Shown here piece after piece: positions 8,288-16,731 of a stretch of DNA of 44,745 nucleotides. Within the stretch, counting starts at the first letter, position 1; each line of letters starts with the position of its first letter. The notes beneath the pieces are model-generated. The model ran no database searches and had not been told where the DNA came from. It saw only the letters and a program-made list of their open reading frames with translations. The DNA lies in assembly GCF_001942335.1 (NCBI RefSeq), contig NZ_MKKH01000025.1:1-44745 (forward strand), read 5' to 3'. The translations under genes were made by a program, and so were the position numbers. This stretch comes from Cellulosimicrobium sp. CUA-896. GTDB lineage: Bacteria > Actinomycetota > Actinomycetes > Actinomycetales > Cellulomonadaceae.

Positions 8288-9111
8288 CACGCCGTCGCGA
8301 CGCGGTCGGTCACGGCACCGGCCACGTCGTCCACCGCGACCTCGGGCAGCCAGTGGCCCGCGTCGAGCTCGACGAACCGGTAGGGCGCCCGCACGAAGCG
8401 CTCGGTGTCCTCCGCGGCACGACGCCCGAGCGCGGGGTCGCGGGCGCCCCACACGTACGTCGTCGGCACGGTCACGTCGGCCACGGGCGTGCGCGACAGC
8501 GGCAGCGCGCGGTACCAGTGCAGGGCCGCGCGCAGCGCGCCGGGGTCCCGCATCCGCGCCGCGTACCGGTCGGCGTCCTCGCCCGGCACGCCGGAGCGCC
8601 GGAGCAGCGACGGCAGCGCCCGCCCGAGCAGCGCCTCCGGCAGAGCGGGAAGCTGGAGCACGGCCACGTACAGCGACCGGAGCCCCTGGTTCGAGCGCAC
8701 GAGGGAGCGGGACAGGGCACCCGGGTGCGGCGTGGAGAGCACCGTGAGGCTGCGCACCCGCGCGGGCGCCCACGCGGCGAGCGCCCAGGACACGACGCCG
8801 CCCCAGTCGTGCCCGACGACGTGCGCCGGACCGGTCCGGTCGAGCAGCGCGAGGACGTCCTGGACGAGGAAGTCCAGCCGGTACGCCCCGCGCGCGAGCG
8901 GCCGCGCACCGGGGGAGTACCCACGCTGGTCGAGCGCGACCGTGCGCAGGCCGGCGTCGTGCAGCAGCGGGACGACACGCGACCAGCTGGACGAGTCCTC
9001 CGGGAAGCCGTGGAGCAGGACGACCGGCTCGCCGTCGAGCGGGCCGTCGTCGTGCACGTCGAACACCAGGCCGCCGCGGCGCAGCGAGGTGACGCGGGGG
9101 TCGTCCGTCAT
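8287..9111 (-). CDS. alpha/beta hydrolase, epoxide-hydrolase type
   Basis: A 274-residue alpha/beta-hydrolase. [10 protein letters not shown] near residue 35 is the oxyanion-hole motif of soluble epoxide hydrolases. VGHDWGG near residue 100 carries an Asp nucleophile rather than Ser, as in epoxide hydrolases and haloalkane dehalogenases. [13 protein letters not shown] supplies the acid and [10 protein letters not shown] near the C-terminus the catalytic His. The cap domain lies at about 140-200. The start MTDDPRVTS gives normal length. It overlaps the downstream membrane-protein gene by one base. Whether the substrate is an epoxide or a haloalkane cannot be told from sequence. Confidence 0.8.
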   Translation of the reverse strand: MTDDPRVTSLRRGGLVFDVHDDGPLDGEPVVLLHGFPEDSSSWSRVVPLLHDAGLRTVALDQRGYSPGARPLARGAYRLDFLVQDVLALLDRTGPAHVVGHDWGGVVSWALAAWAPARVRSLTVLSTPHPGALSRSLVRSNQGLRSLYVAVLQLPALPEALLGRALPSLLRRSGVPGEDADRYAARMRDPGALRAALHWYRALPLSRTPVADVTVPTTYVWGARDPALGRRAAEDTERFVRAPYRFVELDAGHWLPEVAVDDVAGAVTDRVATA

Positions 9112-9227
9112 CGCCCCAGCCTGCGGGAGCGCCGCGAACCCGGCAATCGGGACGGTCCCCGCGCCCGGAGGCGGCGGCGGTCGCGACCGGGGAGGATCGT
9201 CGAGGACCGCGGGCGGGGAGGTGGGAC

Positions 9228-9826
9228 GTGGGTGAGGACGACGAGGCGTCGCCGCGCCCGGCGACGGCCGCGGCCACCCTGGCCGCGCTCGAGGACGGCA
9301 CGACGACGGCCACGGCGCTCGCGTTCTTCGACGCCCTTCCCGGGGCGAGCCCGGGCGCCCTGGTCGGCACGTGGCGCGGGTCCGGCCTGCCGACGGCGCA
9401 CCCGCTCGAAGGCGTGCTCGAGGCGGTCGCTGGTACGGCAAGCGGTTCGAGCCCGACGGCGACGCGCACCCGCTGCTGTGCGACACCGGCCGCGGCCGGG
9501 TGCTCGACCTGAACCCGGCGCTCGCGCCACTGGGACTGGTGCTGCGCTGTGCCGCCGTCCTGCGGCGACCGTTCGTCGCGCGCGTCGTGCGGGCGGCGCT
9601 GCCTCTCGCACGTACCCGGCGGCCGCGGGCGCGGCTGCGGGAGACGGTGTTCCGCGGCGTCGTGAGCGCGACCATGACCTACGACGCGCAACCGATCGAC
9701 GACCACCTCCGCGCCGTCGACGACGACACGCTGCTCGGCCTCATGGACGCCCGCGGCATGGCACGCCCGTTCTTCTTCGTGCTGCGCAGGTGCTCTCCGA
9801 CGGTCTCCGGCTTCACCCGCGCGTGA
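9228..9826 (+). CDS. GXWXG/DUF4334 domain protein (frame change near 9430)
   Basis: A protein of about 199 residues with the two domains usual in this family. The N-terminal GXWXG domain contains [18 protein letters not shown] at about residues 45-62. The C-terminal DUF4334 domain has [35 protein letters not shown] and FFFVLRR. The frame is lost near 9430 in GGTCGCTGGTAC; one extra G gives [12 protein letters not shown], a conserved family block. The 13 residues after FFFVLRR are unusual and may reflect another small error. Function unknown. Confidence 0.7.
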
Positions 9827-9903
9827 CCTTGCCGGGACCCGGCGCACCGCACGACCATGGCAAGGAACGGTGAAGGCAGGCACGTCGAGACGAGGGCGCC
9901 GCG

Positions 9904-10272
9904 ATGCAGCTCGATCCTCCCCGCCACGGGTGCGCCACGCACCGGGGCCGGGCGAACACGACCGCGATCACGGAGGCCGTTCGTGCGTCCCTCACCGCGG
10001 ACGGGACGCCGACGCAGGTCGGCTACCGCGACGGCTCCCTTGTGCTCGACCAGTCCTCCACCCGGCTCGGTCTGAGCCTGCGCGCGCGCTCCTCGGCGGA
10101 GCGGCTGCCGTTCGACATCACCGTGTCGTGCCCCGGCGTCACGGACGGCAAGCCGCCCGCCCCCCATCCGGTGCGGGCGCGCGGAAAGTACGGCTTCACC
10201 GCCGACGACTGGCACGAGACCTACTACCGGCGCTCGACGTGGGCGGACGTCGACGCCGACGGGCAGGGGTGA
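9904..10272 (+). CDS. hypothetical protein
   Basis: A 122-residue protein of no family I recognise, with good codon bias. It has a central stretch of probable strands (PTQVGYRDGSLVLDQSSTRL) and a polar C-terminus, DWHETYYRRSTW. There is no signal peptide or membrane segment. It ends seven bases before the following membrane-protein gene, so the two probably form an operon. The start is uncertain because no clear ribosome binding site precedes the ATG at 9904. Confidence 0.5.
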   Translation: MQLDPPRHGCATHRGRANTTAITEAVRASLTADGTPTQVGYRDGSLVLDQSSTRLGLSLRARSSAERLPFDITVSCPGVTDGKPPAPHPVRARGKYGFTADDWHETYYRRSTWADVDADGQG

Positions 10273-10279
10273 GGGCGCC

Positions 10280-11065
10280 ATGACGACGTCGAGTCCGCCC
10301 GAGGCGGACGGCACCGTCTCCTACGGACTGCCGCCCACCCCGGCCGACGACGCCTGGGACGCGCTGGCCGACGAGCTGACCCCGGCGAAGTCCCTCCAGC
10401 GTGTCGACGCCGCGGCGGAGCGGGTGGTCGGGCAGCTGGCACTCGTGGGCACGGTGCTCACCGCGCTGGGGCTCGTGGCCACGGCCACGATCCTCACAGA
10501 CCCCTGGGAGCGTCGACTGGCGCTCGCGGCGGTCGCTCTGGCGGTGCTCGCCGTGGCCGCGGCGATGACGTGCCAGGTGCTCACCTCGAGCCGGCTGAAC
10601 ACGGTGAACCGCGAGGAGCTGCGCCGCTGGTACCGCCGCCGTGTCGAGGTGCGCGGGGTGGCGCTCCGGTGGGCGGCCATCGCGATGATCGTGGCCGTGC
10701 TGCTGGGGGCGGCGGCCGGGCTCCACGCGTTCGTCGTGGAGCCCGGGGACCAGCCACGGCTCGCCGTCTCCCGACTTCTCGACCCGGTGGCGGCGGACGG
10801 TTCACGGTCCGCCACGGTGGCCGTCACCGTGGACGTGTCCGGCGCCGAGCCCGGGGCGGCGTCGACCACCACGGTCCGTGGCGCGGCAGAGACCCTGGCC
10901 ACGATGACGACGACGGCCGCCGAGGACGGCACGCTGAAGCAGGAGTTGACGGCCGTCTCCACAGACCCTCGTGAAGACGTCCTGGTGACGGTGGTCTCCG
11001 GCCGCTGGACGTGTACGGCCGCCGTTGCGGCCGACACGGCTCCCGTCGTGTCGTGCGCGAGCTGA
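10280..11065 (+). CDS. hypothetical membrane protein with extracytoplasmic C-terminal domain
   Basis: A 261-residue protein. Residues 1-50 are polar, three hydrophobic segments follow at about 52-74, 80-102 and 133-156, and a C-terminal domain of about 100 residues is rich in Thr, Val and Ala with alternating strands (SATVAVTVDVSGAEPG), probably outside the membrane. Its last 20 residues contain two Cys (RWTCTAAV and VVSCAS) that could form a disulfide. It begins seven bases after the preceding hypothetical gene and is probably cotranscribed. No family recognised. Confidence 0.6.
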   Translation: MTTSSPPEADGTVSYGLPPTPADDAWDALADELTPAKSLQRVDAAAERVVGQLALVGTVLTALGLVATATILTDPWERRLALAAVALAVLAVAAAMTCQVLTSSRLNTVNREELRRWYRRRVEVRGVALRWAAIAMIVAVLLGAAAGLHAFVVEPGDQPRLAVSRLLDPVAADGSRSATVAVTVDVSGAEPGAASTTTVRGAAETLATMTTTAAEDGTLKQELTAVSTDPREDVLVTVVSGRWTCTAAVAADTAPVVSCAS

Positions 11066-11077
11066 ACGAGGCGGTGC

Positions 11078-11521
11078 TCAGCCGCAGGTGTCGCACACAC
11101 CCGTCGCGGGGAGCGTCATGAAGCACGTCGGGCACACGGCGGCGGGCTTCTCCGGCTCGGCGGTGCGTCGCGGCGTCGTGGTCCGCGTTCGCGGGGCGGC
11201 GGGCGCGCGCCGGGACGGGGCGGCCGGCGCGGGCGCGGCGGACACCGGGCCGCTCGCCTCGAACCCGCGCTTGCGCAGGATCGTCACCGCGTCCACCTTG
11301 CCGCCCGCGAGCTCGTCGGCGGTGGCCACGCGACCGGTCGCGTGCCGGTGCGCGACGCCGAGGACCGCCTTCGCGTCGTACGTGCGGCCCTCGTGGTCGA
11401 GCGTCTCGCGCACCGACGGCGTGAACCCGTAGACGCCGAGGAAGTTCTCGGCCCCGCGGTCGTCGTACTCCGCGATCGCGGCGAGGATGTGCTGGCGGGT
11501 GACGGCGGAGAAGGTAGCCAC
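11078..11521 (-). CDS. ScoMcrA-like N-terminal head-domain protein with C-terminal zinc ribbon
   Basis: A 147-residue protein. Residues 1-80 (TRQHILAAIAEYDDRG, FLGVYGFTPSVRETLDHEG and YDAKAVLGVAHRHATGR) match the N-terminal head domain of Streptomyces coelicolor ScoMcrA, a type IV restriction enzyme that cuts phosphorothioated and methylated DNA. A Pro/Ala/Arg-rich linker of about 35 residues follows. The C-terminus is a short zinc ribbon, CPTCF then CDTCG. The SRA-like and HNH nuclease domains of ScoMcrA are absent, so this is a stand-alone head. It follows the GNAT gene on the same strand with a 9-base gap. DNA binding or protein recruitment is an inference. Confidence 0.6.
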   Translation of the reverse strand: MATFSAVTRQHILAAIAEYDDRGAENFLGVYGFTPSVRETLDHEGRTYDAKAVLGVAHRHATGRVATADELAGGKVDAVTILRKRGFEASGPVSAAPAPAAPSRRAPAAPRTRTTTPRRTAEPEKPAAVCPTCFMTLPATGVCDTCG

Positions 11522-11530
11522 CTGTCGAGC

Positions 11531-12139
11531 CTAGTTCGCCGCGGGCGGTGCTGCGGTCCACTCCTCGGCGAGCAGGGCGTACGTCACGCCGTCGATCCAG
11601 CCCAGCTCGTGGTGCAGCGAGTCGCGCACGCCGACCGCCTCGCGACGCATCCCGACGCGTTCCATGAGCCGCCACGACGGGGCGTTGGCGGCGAAGGCGC
11701 TCGCGGTGACGCGGCGCAGGCCGAGGTCGGCGAAGCATACGCGCAGCAGCGCGCGCACGGCCTCGGTCGCGAGCCCGCGGCCCTGGTGCGCGGGGTCGAG
11801 CACCCAGCCGACCTCGGCCTCGGCCCCCGCGGCCCGGTCGGCGACGTCGCTCTGCGCCCAGCCGTCGCGGACGGCGAGGTAGAGGTCCCCGACGACGGCG
11901 CCCGCGTGCTCGACGACGAGCGTCTGGGCGGCGCGAGGGGCCTCGCCGAGGTGGGAGCGCCACGTGTCGAGGTCGCGCGGGCGCACACCGAGCCAGCGGT
12001 CGACGTCCTCGAGCTGCCGGTAGGACCACAACGCCTCGGCGTCGGCCGGGTCGAGACGTCGCAGCGCCAGGCGTGCGGTGGTGACGGGCCAGGTGACGCG
12101 CGCGAGCGGGTCGGTCGCCGTCCGGGGGACACCGGTCAT
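11531..12139 (-). CDS. GNAT family N-acetyltransferase (RimJ/RimL-like)
   Basis: A 202-residue GNAT acetyltransferase using acetyl-CoA. The start TARLALRRLDPADAEALW is typical of the RimJ/RimL group. The CoA pyrophosphate loop is HQGRGLATEAV near residue 125 and the C-terminal helix is SWRLMERVGMRRE. The ending HELGWIDGVTYALLAEEW is the usual terminal strand. It lies nine bases upstream of the ScoMcrA-head gene and may be cotranscribed with it. The substrate (protein N-terminus or small molecule) is unknown. Confidence 0.85.
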   Translation of the reverse strand: MTGVPRTATDPLARVTWPVTTARLALRRLDPADAEALWSYRQLEDVDRWLGVRPRDLDTWRSHLGEAPRAAQTLVVEHAGAVVGDLYLAVRDGWAQSDVADRAAGAEAEVGWVLDPAHQGRGLATEAVRALLRVCFADLGLRRVTASAFAANAPSWRLMERVGMRREAVGVRDSLHHELGWIDGVTYALLAEEWTAAPPAAN

Positions 12140-12227
12140 GGACGCACTGTGCCACGGGAGCCGGCGGCGTCTCGACCGGATTCCGCGCAGGGTCGCGGCG
12201 ACGCGTGCGTGGGCGGGCGTACGCGGA

Positions 12228-13421
12228 TCAGGAGACCTTGCCCTGGATGAGCCGGCGCCAGTAGATCGGGGGTTGGAGGTACCGGTCGAACAGCAGCAGC
12301 GCGCGGCTCGGCCGGGCGAGGTTCACGAGGGGGAAGCCGGGGTCGGGCCGTCCCTCGCGGTCGTACTCGGCGAGCAGCAGCTCGCGCCCCGACGTCGTGA
12401 CCGGCGCGACCGTGTAGCCGTCGTAGTGCTGCATCGAGGTGTGCTTGCGCCGGGCCTGGATGTTGTGCGCGACCACGGGCACCTGCCGCCGTAGCGCTCC
12501 GCCGGACGGCATGGCGTCGACGGCGGCAGCGTCCCCGAGGCCCCACACGCGGGGGTGGGCGACGTGCTGGAGGGTGCGCGGGTCGACCGCGACGAAGCCG
12601 TCGCTCTCCGGCGAGGCGAGGCCGCTCTCGGCGATCCACGCGGGGGCCCGGTGCGGGGGCGCGACGTACAGGGCGTCGTACGCGGTGGTGCTGCTGCCCT
12701 GCGGGCCGGCCAGCCGCAGGGTGCGGTCGTCGGCGTCCACCGACTCGACCCGCGTCCCCGTGCGCACGTGCACGCCGTACCGCTCGGCCGCGGCGCGCAG
12801 CGCGGGCTCGGCGCGCGGGTCGTCCACGAGCCGGTGCGCCTCGACGACGAGCTCGACGTCGATCGCGTCGAGCACGCCCTCGCGCTCCCAGTGGTCGAGG
12901 GCGACGAACAACGGCTTGTACCCGACCGGGTAGCACGGCACGTGCCGGGCGGCGACCGCGAACACCACGCGCCCAGACGTCAGCGACGACAGCATGGACC
13001 ACGTCGAGGCCGCGTGCTCGGTGACGTAGCTCGTGGCGGCGTACGGCGTGCGGACGGCGTCCTGCGCCCCGGGGACCGCGTCCCAGTCGACCTCCGCCCC
13101 GGGGCACACCGCGAGGTCGCCGTAGCCGAGCTCGGTGCCGCTCGCGAGGCGCACGACGGAGCGCACGGGGTCGACGGCGACCACCCGGTCCGCGTAGCGG
13201 TGCACGCCGTCGGGCACGACGTCGTCCTGCGGCCGGGTGAGGTCGTCGACCGTGGCCATGCCGGACGCGACGTACGACAGCAGCGGCCGGTACTCGTGCA
13301 CGTCCTTGGGCTCGACGACCGCGACGTCGGTGCAGCCGTCGCGCCGCAGGCGCCCGGCCAGGGACAGGCCGGCGTTGCCGCCGCCGACGACCAGCACGTC
13401 GTGGTGGACCGGAGTGCTCAT
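12228..13421 (-). CDS. NAD(P)/FAD-dependent oxidoreductase, SQR/NDH-2-like
   Basis: A 397-residue flavoprotein of the sulfide:quinone reductase/type II NADH dehydrogenase superfamily. The FAD-binding motif VVGGGNAGLSLAGRL is at the N-terminus, and WGLGDAAAVDAMPSGGA, the second FAD motif, is near residue 300. Cys residues occur in VAVCPGAE-like and HVPCYPVGYKPL contexts; only part of the Cys pattern of true sulfide:quinone reductases is present, so the electron donor is uncertain. The start ATG at 13421 is leaderless behind TAGCGT. It is divergent from a cytochrome b561 gene about 135 bp away, consistent with a membrane electron-transfer role. Confidence 0.75.
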   Translation of the reverse strand: MSTPVHHDVLVVGGGNAGLSLAGRLRRDGCTDVAVVEPKDVHEYRPLLSYVASGMATVDDLTRPQDDVVPDGVHRYADRVVAVDPVRSVVRLASGTELGYGDLAVCPGAEVDWDAVPGAQDAVRTPYAATSYVTEHAASTWSMLSSLTSGRVVFAVAARHVPCYPVGYKPLFVALDHWEREGVLDAIDVELVVEAHRLVDDPRAEPALRAAAERYGVHVRTGTRVESVDADDRTLRLAGPQGSSTTAYDALYVAPPHRAPAWIAESGLASPESDGFVAVDPRTLQHVAHPRVWGLGDAAAVDAMPSGGALRRQVPVVAHNIQARRKHTSMQHYDGYTVAPVTTSGRELLLAEYDREGRPDPGFPLVNLARPSRALLLFDRYLQPPIYWRRLIQGKVS

Positions 13422-13428
13422 GCCGGTC

Positions 13429-13434
13429 ACGCTA
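13429..13434 (-). promoter_or_regulatory. -10 hexamer of a leaderless promoter
   Basis: TAGCGT on the minus strand ends seven bases before the ATG at 13421. This favours that ATG over an in-frame ATG at 13430. Confidence 0.6.
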
Positions 13435-13555
13435 CGGCGGCGCGTGCTGCCACGCCGTCCGAACCGGACCCGGTGGCTCCTTCCGCGGCGGACGACGCGA
13501 GGTCGCGCGACCGCCCGGGGTGGCCGAGCCCGCGCCCACCCGCGATGATGCGGGC

Positions 13556-14131
13556 GTGAGGCTGCGCAACGACGCGAGCGGCTACGGGACGGTGACGAAG
13601 ACCCTGCACTGGGTCACCGTCGCCGCGCTCGCCGTGCAGCTCGCGATCGGCTACCTCCTCGACGACGGCGGGGGCGGCCGGGGTCGTGGGCGCGGACCCG
13701 GCGACGAGCCGGGCCGCGGTCGCGGACGCGGGGGTGACACCGACGAGGCGACCGACGGCGACGGGCTGGGCGCGCTGCTCGACGGCGACGTGGACGGGCT
13801 GCTCGTGGCGCACGTCGCGCTCGGGACGACGATCGTCGTCCTCGCCCTGGCGAGGCTGGCGTGGCGGCGACTGACCCCGTTGCCCCCGTGGGCGCCCGGC
13901 CTGACCGCGGGGGAGCGCCGCCTCGCGCACGGCACCGAGCTCGCGCTCTACGTGTCGCTCCTCGTGATGCCCGCCACCGGCGTCGTCCTGCTCCTGTCGG
14001 GGGACGACGACCTGCTCTGGCTCCACGTGACCAGCCACGTCGTCCTCTTCGCGGCGCTCGCGCTGCACCTCGGGCTCGTGCTCAAGCACCAGCTCGTCGA
14101 CCGCGACCGGCTGCTGCACCGGATGCTCTGA
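13556..14131 (+). CDS. cytochrome b561 family protein
   Basis: A 191-residue, four-helix, di-heme membrane cytochrome b of the bacterial CybB type. Likely heme ligands are His in KTLHWVTV (helix 1), in LVAHVALG (helix 2), and in VTSHVVLFAALALHLGLV plus HGTELALY (helices 3-4). The loop between helices 1 and 2 carries an unusual insertion of about 40 residues rich in Gly, Arg and Asp. The GTG at 13556 gives a start just before RNDASGYGTVTKTLHW, where the family begins. It would transfer electrons between quinone and a partner; the divergent flavoprotein is a candidate. Confidence 0.8.
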   Translation: MRLRNDASGYGTVTKTLHWVTVAALAVQLAIGYLLDDGGGGRGRGRGPGDEPGRGRGRGGDTDEATDGDGLGALLDGDVDGLLVAHVALGTTIVVLALARLAWRRLTPLPPWAPGLTAGERRLAHGTELALYVSLLVMPATGVVLLLSGDDDLLWLHVTSHVVLFAALALHLGLVLKHQLVDRDRLLHRML

Positions 14132-14268
14132 CCGGCGGCCGGTGCCTCGCCCCCCGTCCGTCCGACCTCGCGGGACCCCCCAGGTGGGGGATGGCCGCGT
14201 GCCCCGCGGGCGGGCGAGGCTGGGAGCGACGGCTCGTCCAGGGCCGCGGCGAAGGAGGAGGTCACCTC

Positions 14269-15425
14269 ATGTCCACCGCACCCGCCTCCGTGGTCCCGCG
14301 CGTGCTCGTCGTGGGCGCCGGACCGTCCGGCCTCGCGACGGCGGCCGCGCTGACCGCGCGTGGCATCGAGACCGTGGTGCTCGAGCGGGGCGAGGTCGGT
14401 GCGGCCTGGTCCGCGCGCTACGACGCGCTGCGGTTCAACACCTCGCGCGGCCGGTCCGCGCTGCCCGGCGCCCCGTTCCCGCGCGTGTTCGGGCAGTTCC
14501 CCACCCGTGACCAGTACGTGGCCTACCTGCGCCGGTACGCGGCCGACCACCGGGTCGCCGTCGAGCCGGGCGTCGACGTGCGCGCCCTGCGCCGCGACGG
14601 CGACTCCTGGACGCTCGAGACGGACGACGGTCCGCGGCGCGCCCAGCACGTCGTCGTCGCGACCGGGGTCTACCGGGAGCCGGTCGTCCCGGCCTGGCCG
14701 GGGAGGTTCGACGGCGAGCTGCTGCACGCGGCGCAGTACCGCAGCGCCGCGCCGTACGCGGGCCGGCGCGTCGTGGTCGTGGGAGCAGGGTCGACCGGGC
14801 TCGAGATCGCCCACGAGCTCGCGCACGCCGGCGCGTCCTCGGTGCACCTCTCCGTCAGGACGGCGCCCAACATCCTGCTGCGGCAGATGGGCGGCCTGCC
14901 CGGGGACCTGCCGGTGCCGCTGCTGCTCCGCCTGCCGGTGCGGCTCGTCGACCGCCTCCTGTTCGCGCTGCAACGGGCCACGGTCGGCGACCTGTCCGCC
15001 TACGGTCTGCCGCGACCCACGCGGGGAGCCGTCTCCCAGCTCCTCGAGCGCGGGGCGGGCACCGCGATCGTCGACCGCGAGGTGCTCGGGTCGATCCGCT
15101 CCGGTGCGATCCGGTGCGTGCCCTCGGCCGTCCGCCTGGTGCCGGACGCGTCGTCGTCGCCGGCGGCGAGACGGTGCCGGCCGACGTCGTCGTCGCCGCG
15201 ACCGGGTACCGGACCGGGCTCGAGCGCCTCGTCGGCGGGCTCGGCGTGCTCGACCGTCGCGGCATGCCGCGCGACGGCGACGGTGCCGAGGTCGCGCCCG
15301 GACTGCGCTTCGTCGGGTTCGTGTTCCGCCCCGGGCTCACCGGGTACGTCGGGCGCACCGCGCGCCGGGTCGCCGACGAGATCGCGGCGGGCGGTGCACG
15401 AGCGGTCACCGCGGCCCGGACGTGA
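14269..15425 (+). CDS. flavin-containing monooxygenase-like NAD(P)-binding protein (frame change near 15147)
   Basis: A protein of about 385 residues of the group B flavoprotein monooxygenase type. It has an FAD motif VVGAGPSGLATAAAL near residue 14, a conserved FNTSRGRSALPG block, and the NADPH motif VVVGAGSTGLEIAHELA near residue 170; FPTRDQYVAYLRRYA is also family-typical. The frame is lost near 15147; one G added to GGACGCGTCGTC gives PDGVVVAGGETVPADVVVA, followed by the ATG-type motif VAATGYRTGLERL. The ATG at 14269 has GAAGGAGGAGG upstream. It overlaps the convergent LuxR gene by 20 bp at its 3' end. The substrate (N, S or Baeyer-Villiger) is unknown. Confidence 0.75.
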
Positions 15426-16482
15426 CGACCTGCGCGGCCGGGTCGTCCGCGAGGAGCGCGGCGAGCTGCGCCCGGTTGCTCACCCCGAGCTTGGCGAAGA
15501 TGGCCTTGACGTGACCGCGCACCGTCTCGGGGGTGATCCACAGCTCGCGCGCGACCCCGGCGGTCGACGTCCCGCGCAGCAGCAACCCGGTGACCTCGCG
15601 CTCGCGATCGGTCAGCCGGCGCAGGCGCAGCAGCACCGGGGCGACCTCCGCCCGGCTCGCCGGCTCGCACACCAGGCCGACGTGCCCGTCGTCGAGCAGC
15701 GTTCCCCGCACCACGAGCCAGTCCCCGGTCACGGACCGCGTGCGCGCCCACGCGGGCGGCCCCGGCGTCCCGGACGCCAGCGCCCGGGTCCGCTGCGCCA
15801 CCTCGTGCAGCACGATCGTGCTCGCGAGCGAGGCGTCCTCGAGCGGGCCGAGCCACGTCGACGCGCGCTCGCTGACGGAGCGCACACGCCCCTCGGCGTC
15901 GAGGACGACAAGAGCCGGGGCACCCGGGTCCTCGGCACGCGCCGCGCCCGCGAGGAGCAGGGCGGTCCGCAGCCCGGTGCCGACGTGAGGACACACCCGA
16001 CCCGCGAGCGCGACCTCGCGCGCGCTGAAGAACGGGTCGTCCGCGCGGCGCGTGAGGCACGCATGACCCCACGTGGTGGACGCCGACCGGAACACCGTCC
16101 GGAGCTCGTCGCCGTACCCCGCCGGGCGGTAGACGCGCCGCCAGCGCGCGCTGCGCGCCAGGTCGCCACCGGTCGCGGCGGACAGGGACGCCGCGGCGAC
16201 GTCCCGCGCGGCTAGCTCCTGGAAGGTGTTGACGTCCTCCTCGGTGAGCTCGAGCTCGATGAGCGCGAGGTGCTGCTCGCGCGTGACGTCCTCCGCGTGC
16301 ACCCCCGTGAGCAGCAGGGTGTCGGGGTCGACGAGCAGCCACCCTGCCGCCGCGTACGGGACGGCGCGCCGCACCACCGTCGCGACGTCGCGCAGCAGCG
16401 CCAGCGGGTCGTCCGCGCGGGCGCAGAGCCGCGCGACCTGCTCCAGCACCCGGCGCTCGTCGGCGCCGAGACCGCGGGTCAT
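15406..16482 (-). CDS. LuxR family transcriptional regulator (GAF-like sensor plus HTH)
   Basis: A 358-residue regulator. The N-terminal 280 residues form an apparent sensor region resembling GAF/PAS domains (RAVPYAAAGWLLVDPDTLLL; ALVVLDAEGRVRSVSERA). The C-terminal LuxR helix-turn-helix is at about 295-350: LTDREREVTGLLLRGTSTAG then LWITPETVRGHVKAIFAKL. The start ATG overlaps the stop of the 47-residue zinc-knuckle gene as ATGA (16479-16482), so the two are translationally coupled; the frame extends upstream but those codons belong to the small gene's antiframe. Target genes are unknown; the convergent monooxygenase is a neighbour but not an evident target. Confidence 0.8.
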   Translation of the reverse strand: MTRGLGADERRVLEQVARLCARADDPLALLRDVATVVRRAVPYAAAGWLLVDPDTLLLTGVHAEDVTREQHLALIELELTEEDVNTFQELAARDVAAASLSAATGGDLARSARWRRVYRPAGYGDELRTVFRSASTTWGHACLTRRADDPFFSAREVALAGRVCPHVGTGLRTALLLAGAARAEDPGAPALVVLDAEGRVRSVSERASTWLGPLEDASLASTIVLHEVAQRTRALASGTPGPPAWARTRSVTGDWLVVRGTLLDDGHVGLVCEPASRAEVAPVLLRLRRLTDREREVTGLLLRGTSTAGVARELWITPETVRGHVKAIFAKLGVSNRAQLAALLADDPAAQVVTSGPR

Positions 16483-16622
16483 TGACCGAGGCGCCATCCC
16501 CGCGACCCCGCCGGGATCGTCGGCCGGTCCCGACCGCACCGCGCGCACTCCACGAACTGCGAGTCCTCGACCTGACGCCTGACCCACCGGTGCATGCCCA
16601 GCATGCAGCGCACGTCCTTCAT
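16479..16622 (-). CDS. 47-residue zinc-knuckle small protein
   Basis: A very short gene with good support: an ATG at 16622, GAGGAGGGG about seven bases upstream, and an ATGA overlap with the LuxR gene downstream. The protein is basic and contains Cys-Met-Leu-Gly-Met-His near residue 7-11 and ECARCGRDRP near residue 28, a Cys/His set that could bind one zinc ion. Similar tiny 'RCxxGxHxW ... CxxCG' proteins occur across Actinobacteria without known function. Being translationally coupled to a LuxR regulator suggests a joint role. Confidence 0.6.
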   Translation of the reverse strand: MKDVRCMLGMHRWVRRQVEDSQFVECARCGRDRPTIPAGSRGWRLGQ

Positions 16623-16731
16623 GGCGCACCCCTCCTCGGGTACAGGACCGTCGACGACACCGAGCCGCCCCGCGACCGTCCATCTCTCACGGTAGCCCTG
16701 CGCCCCGTGCGAGCCCAGCGCTCGCCGCGGT

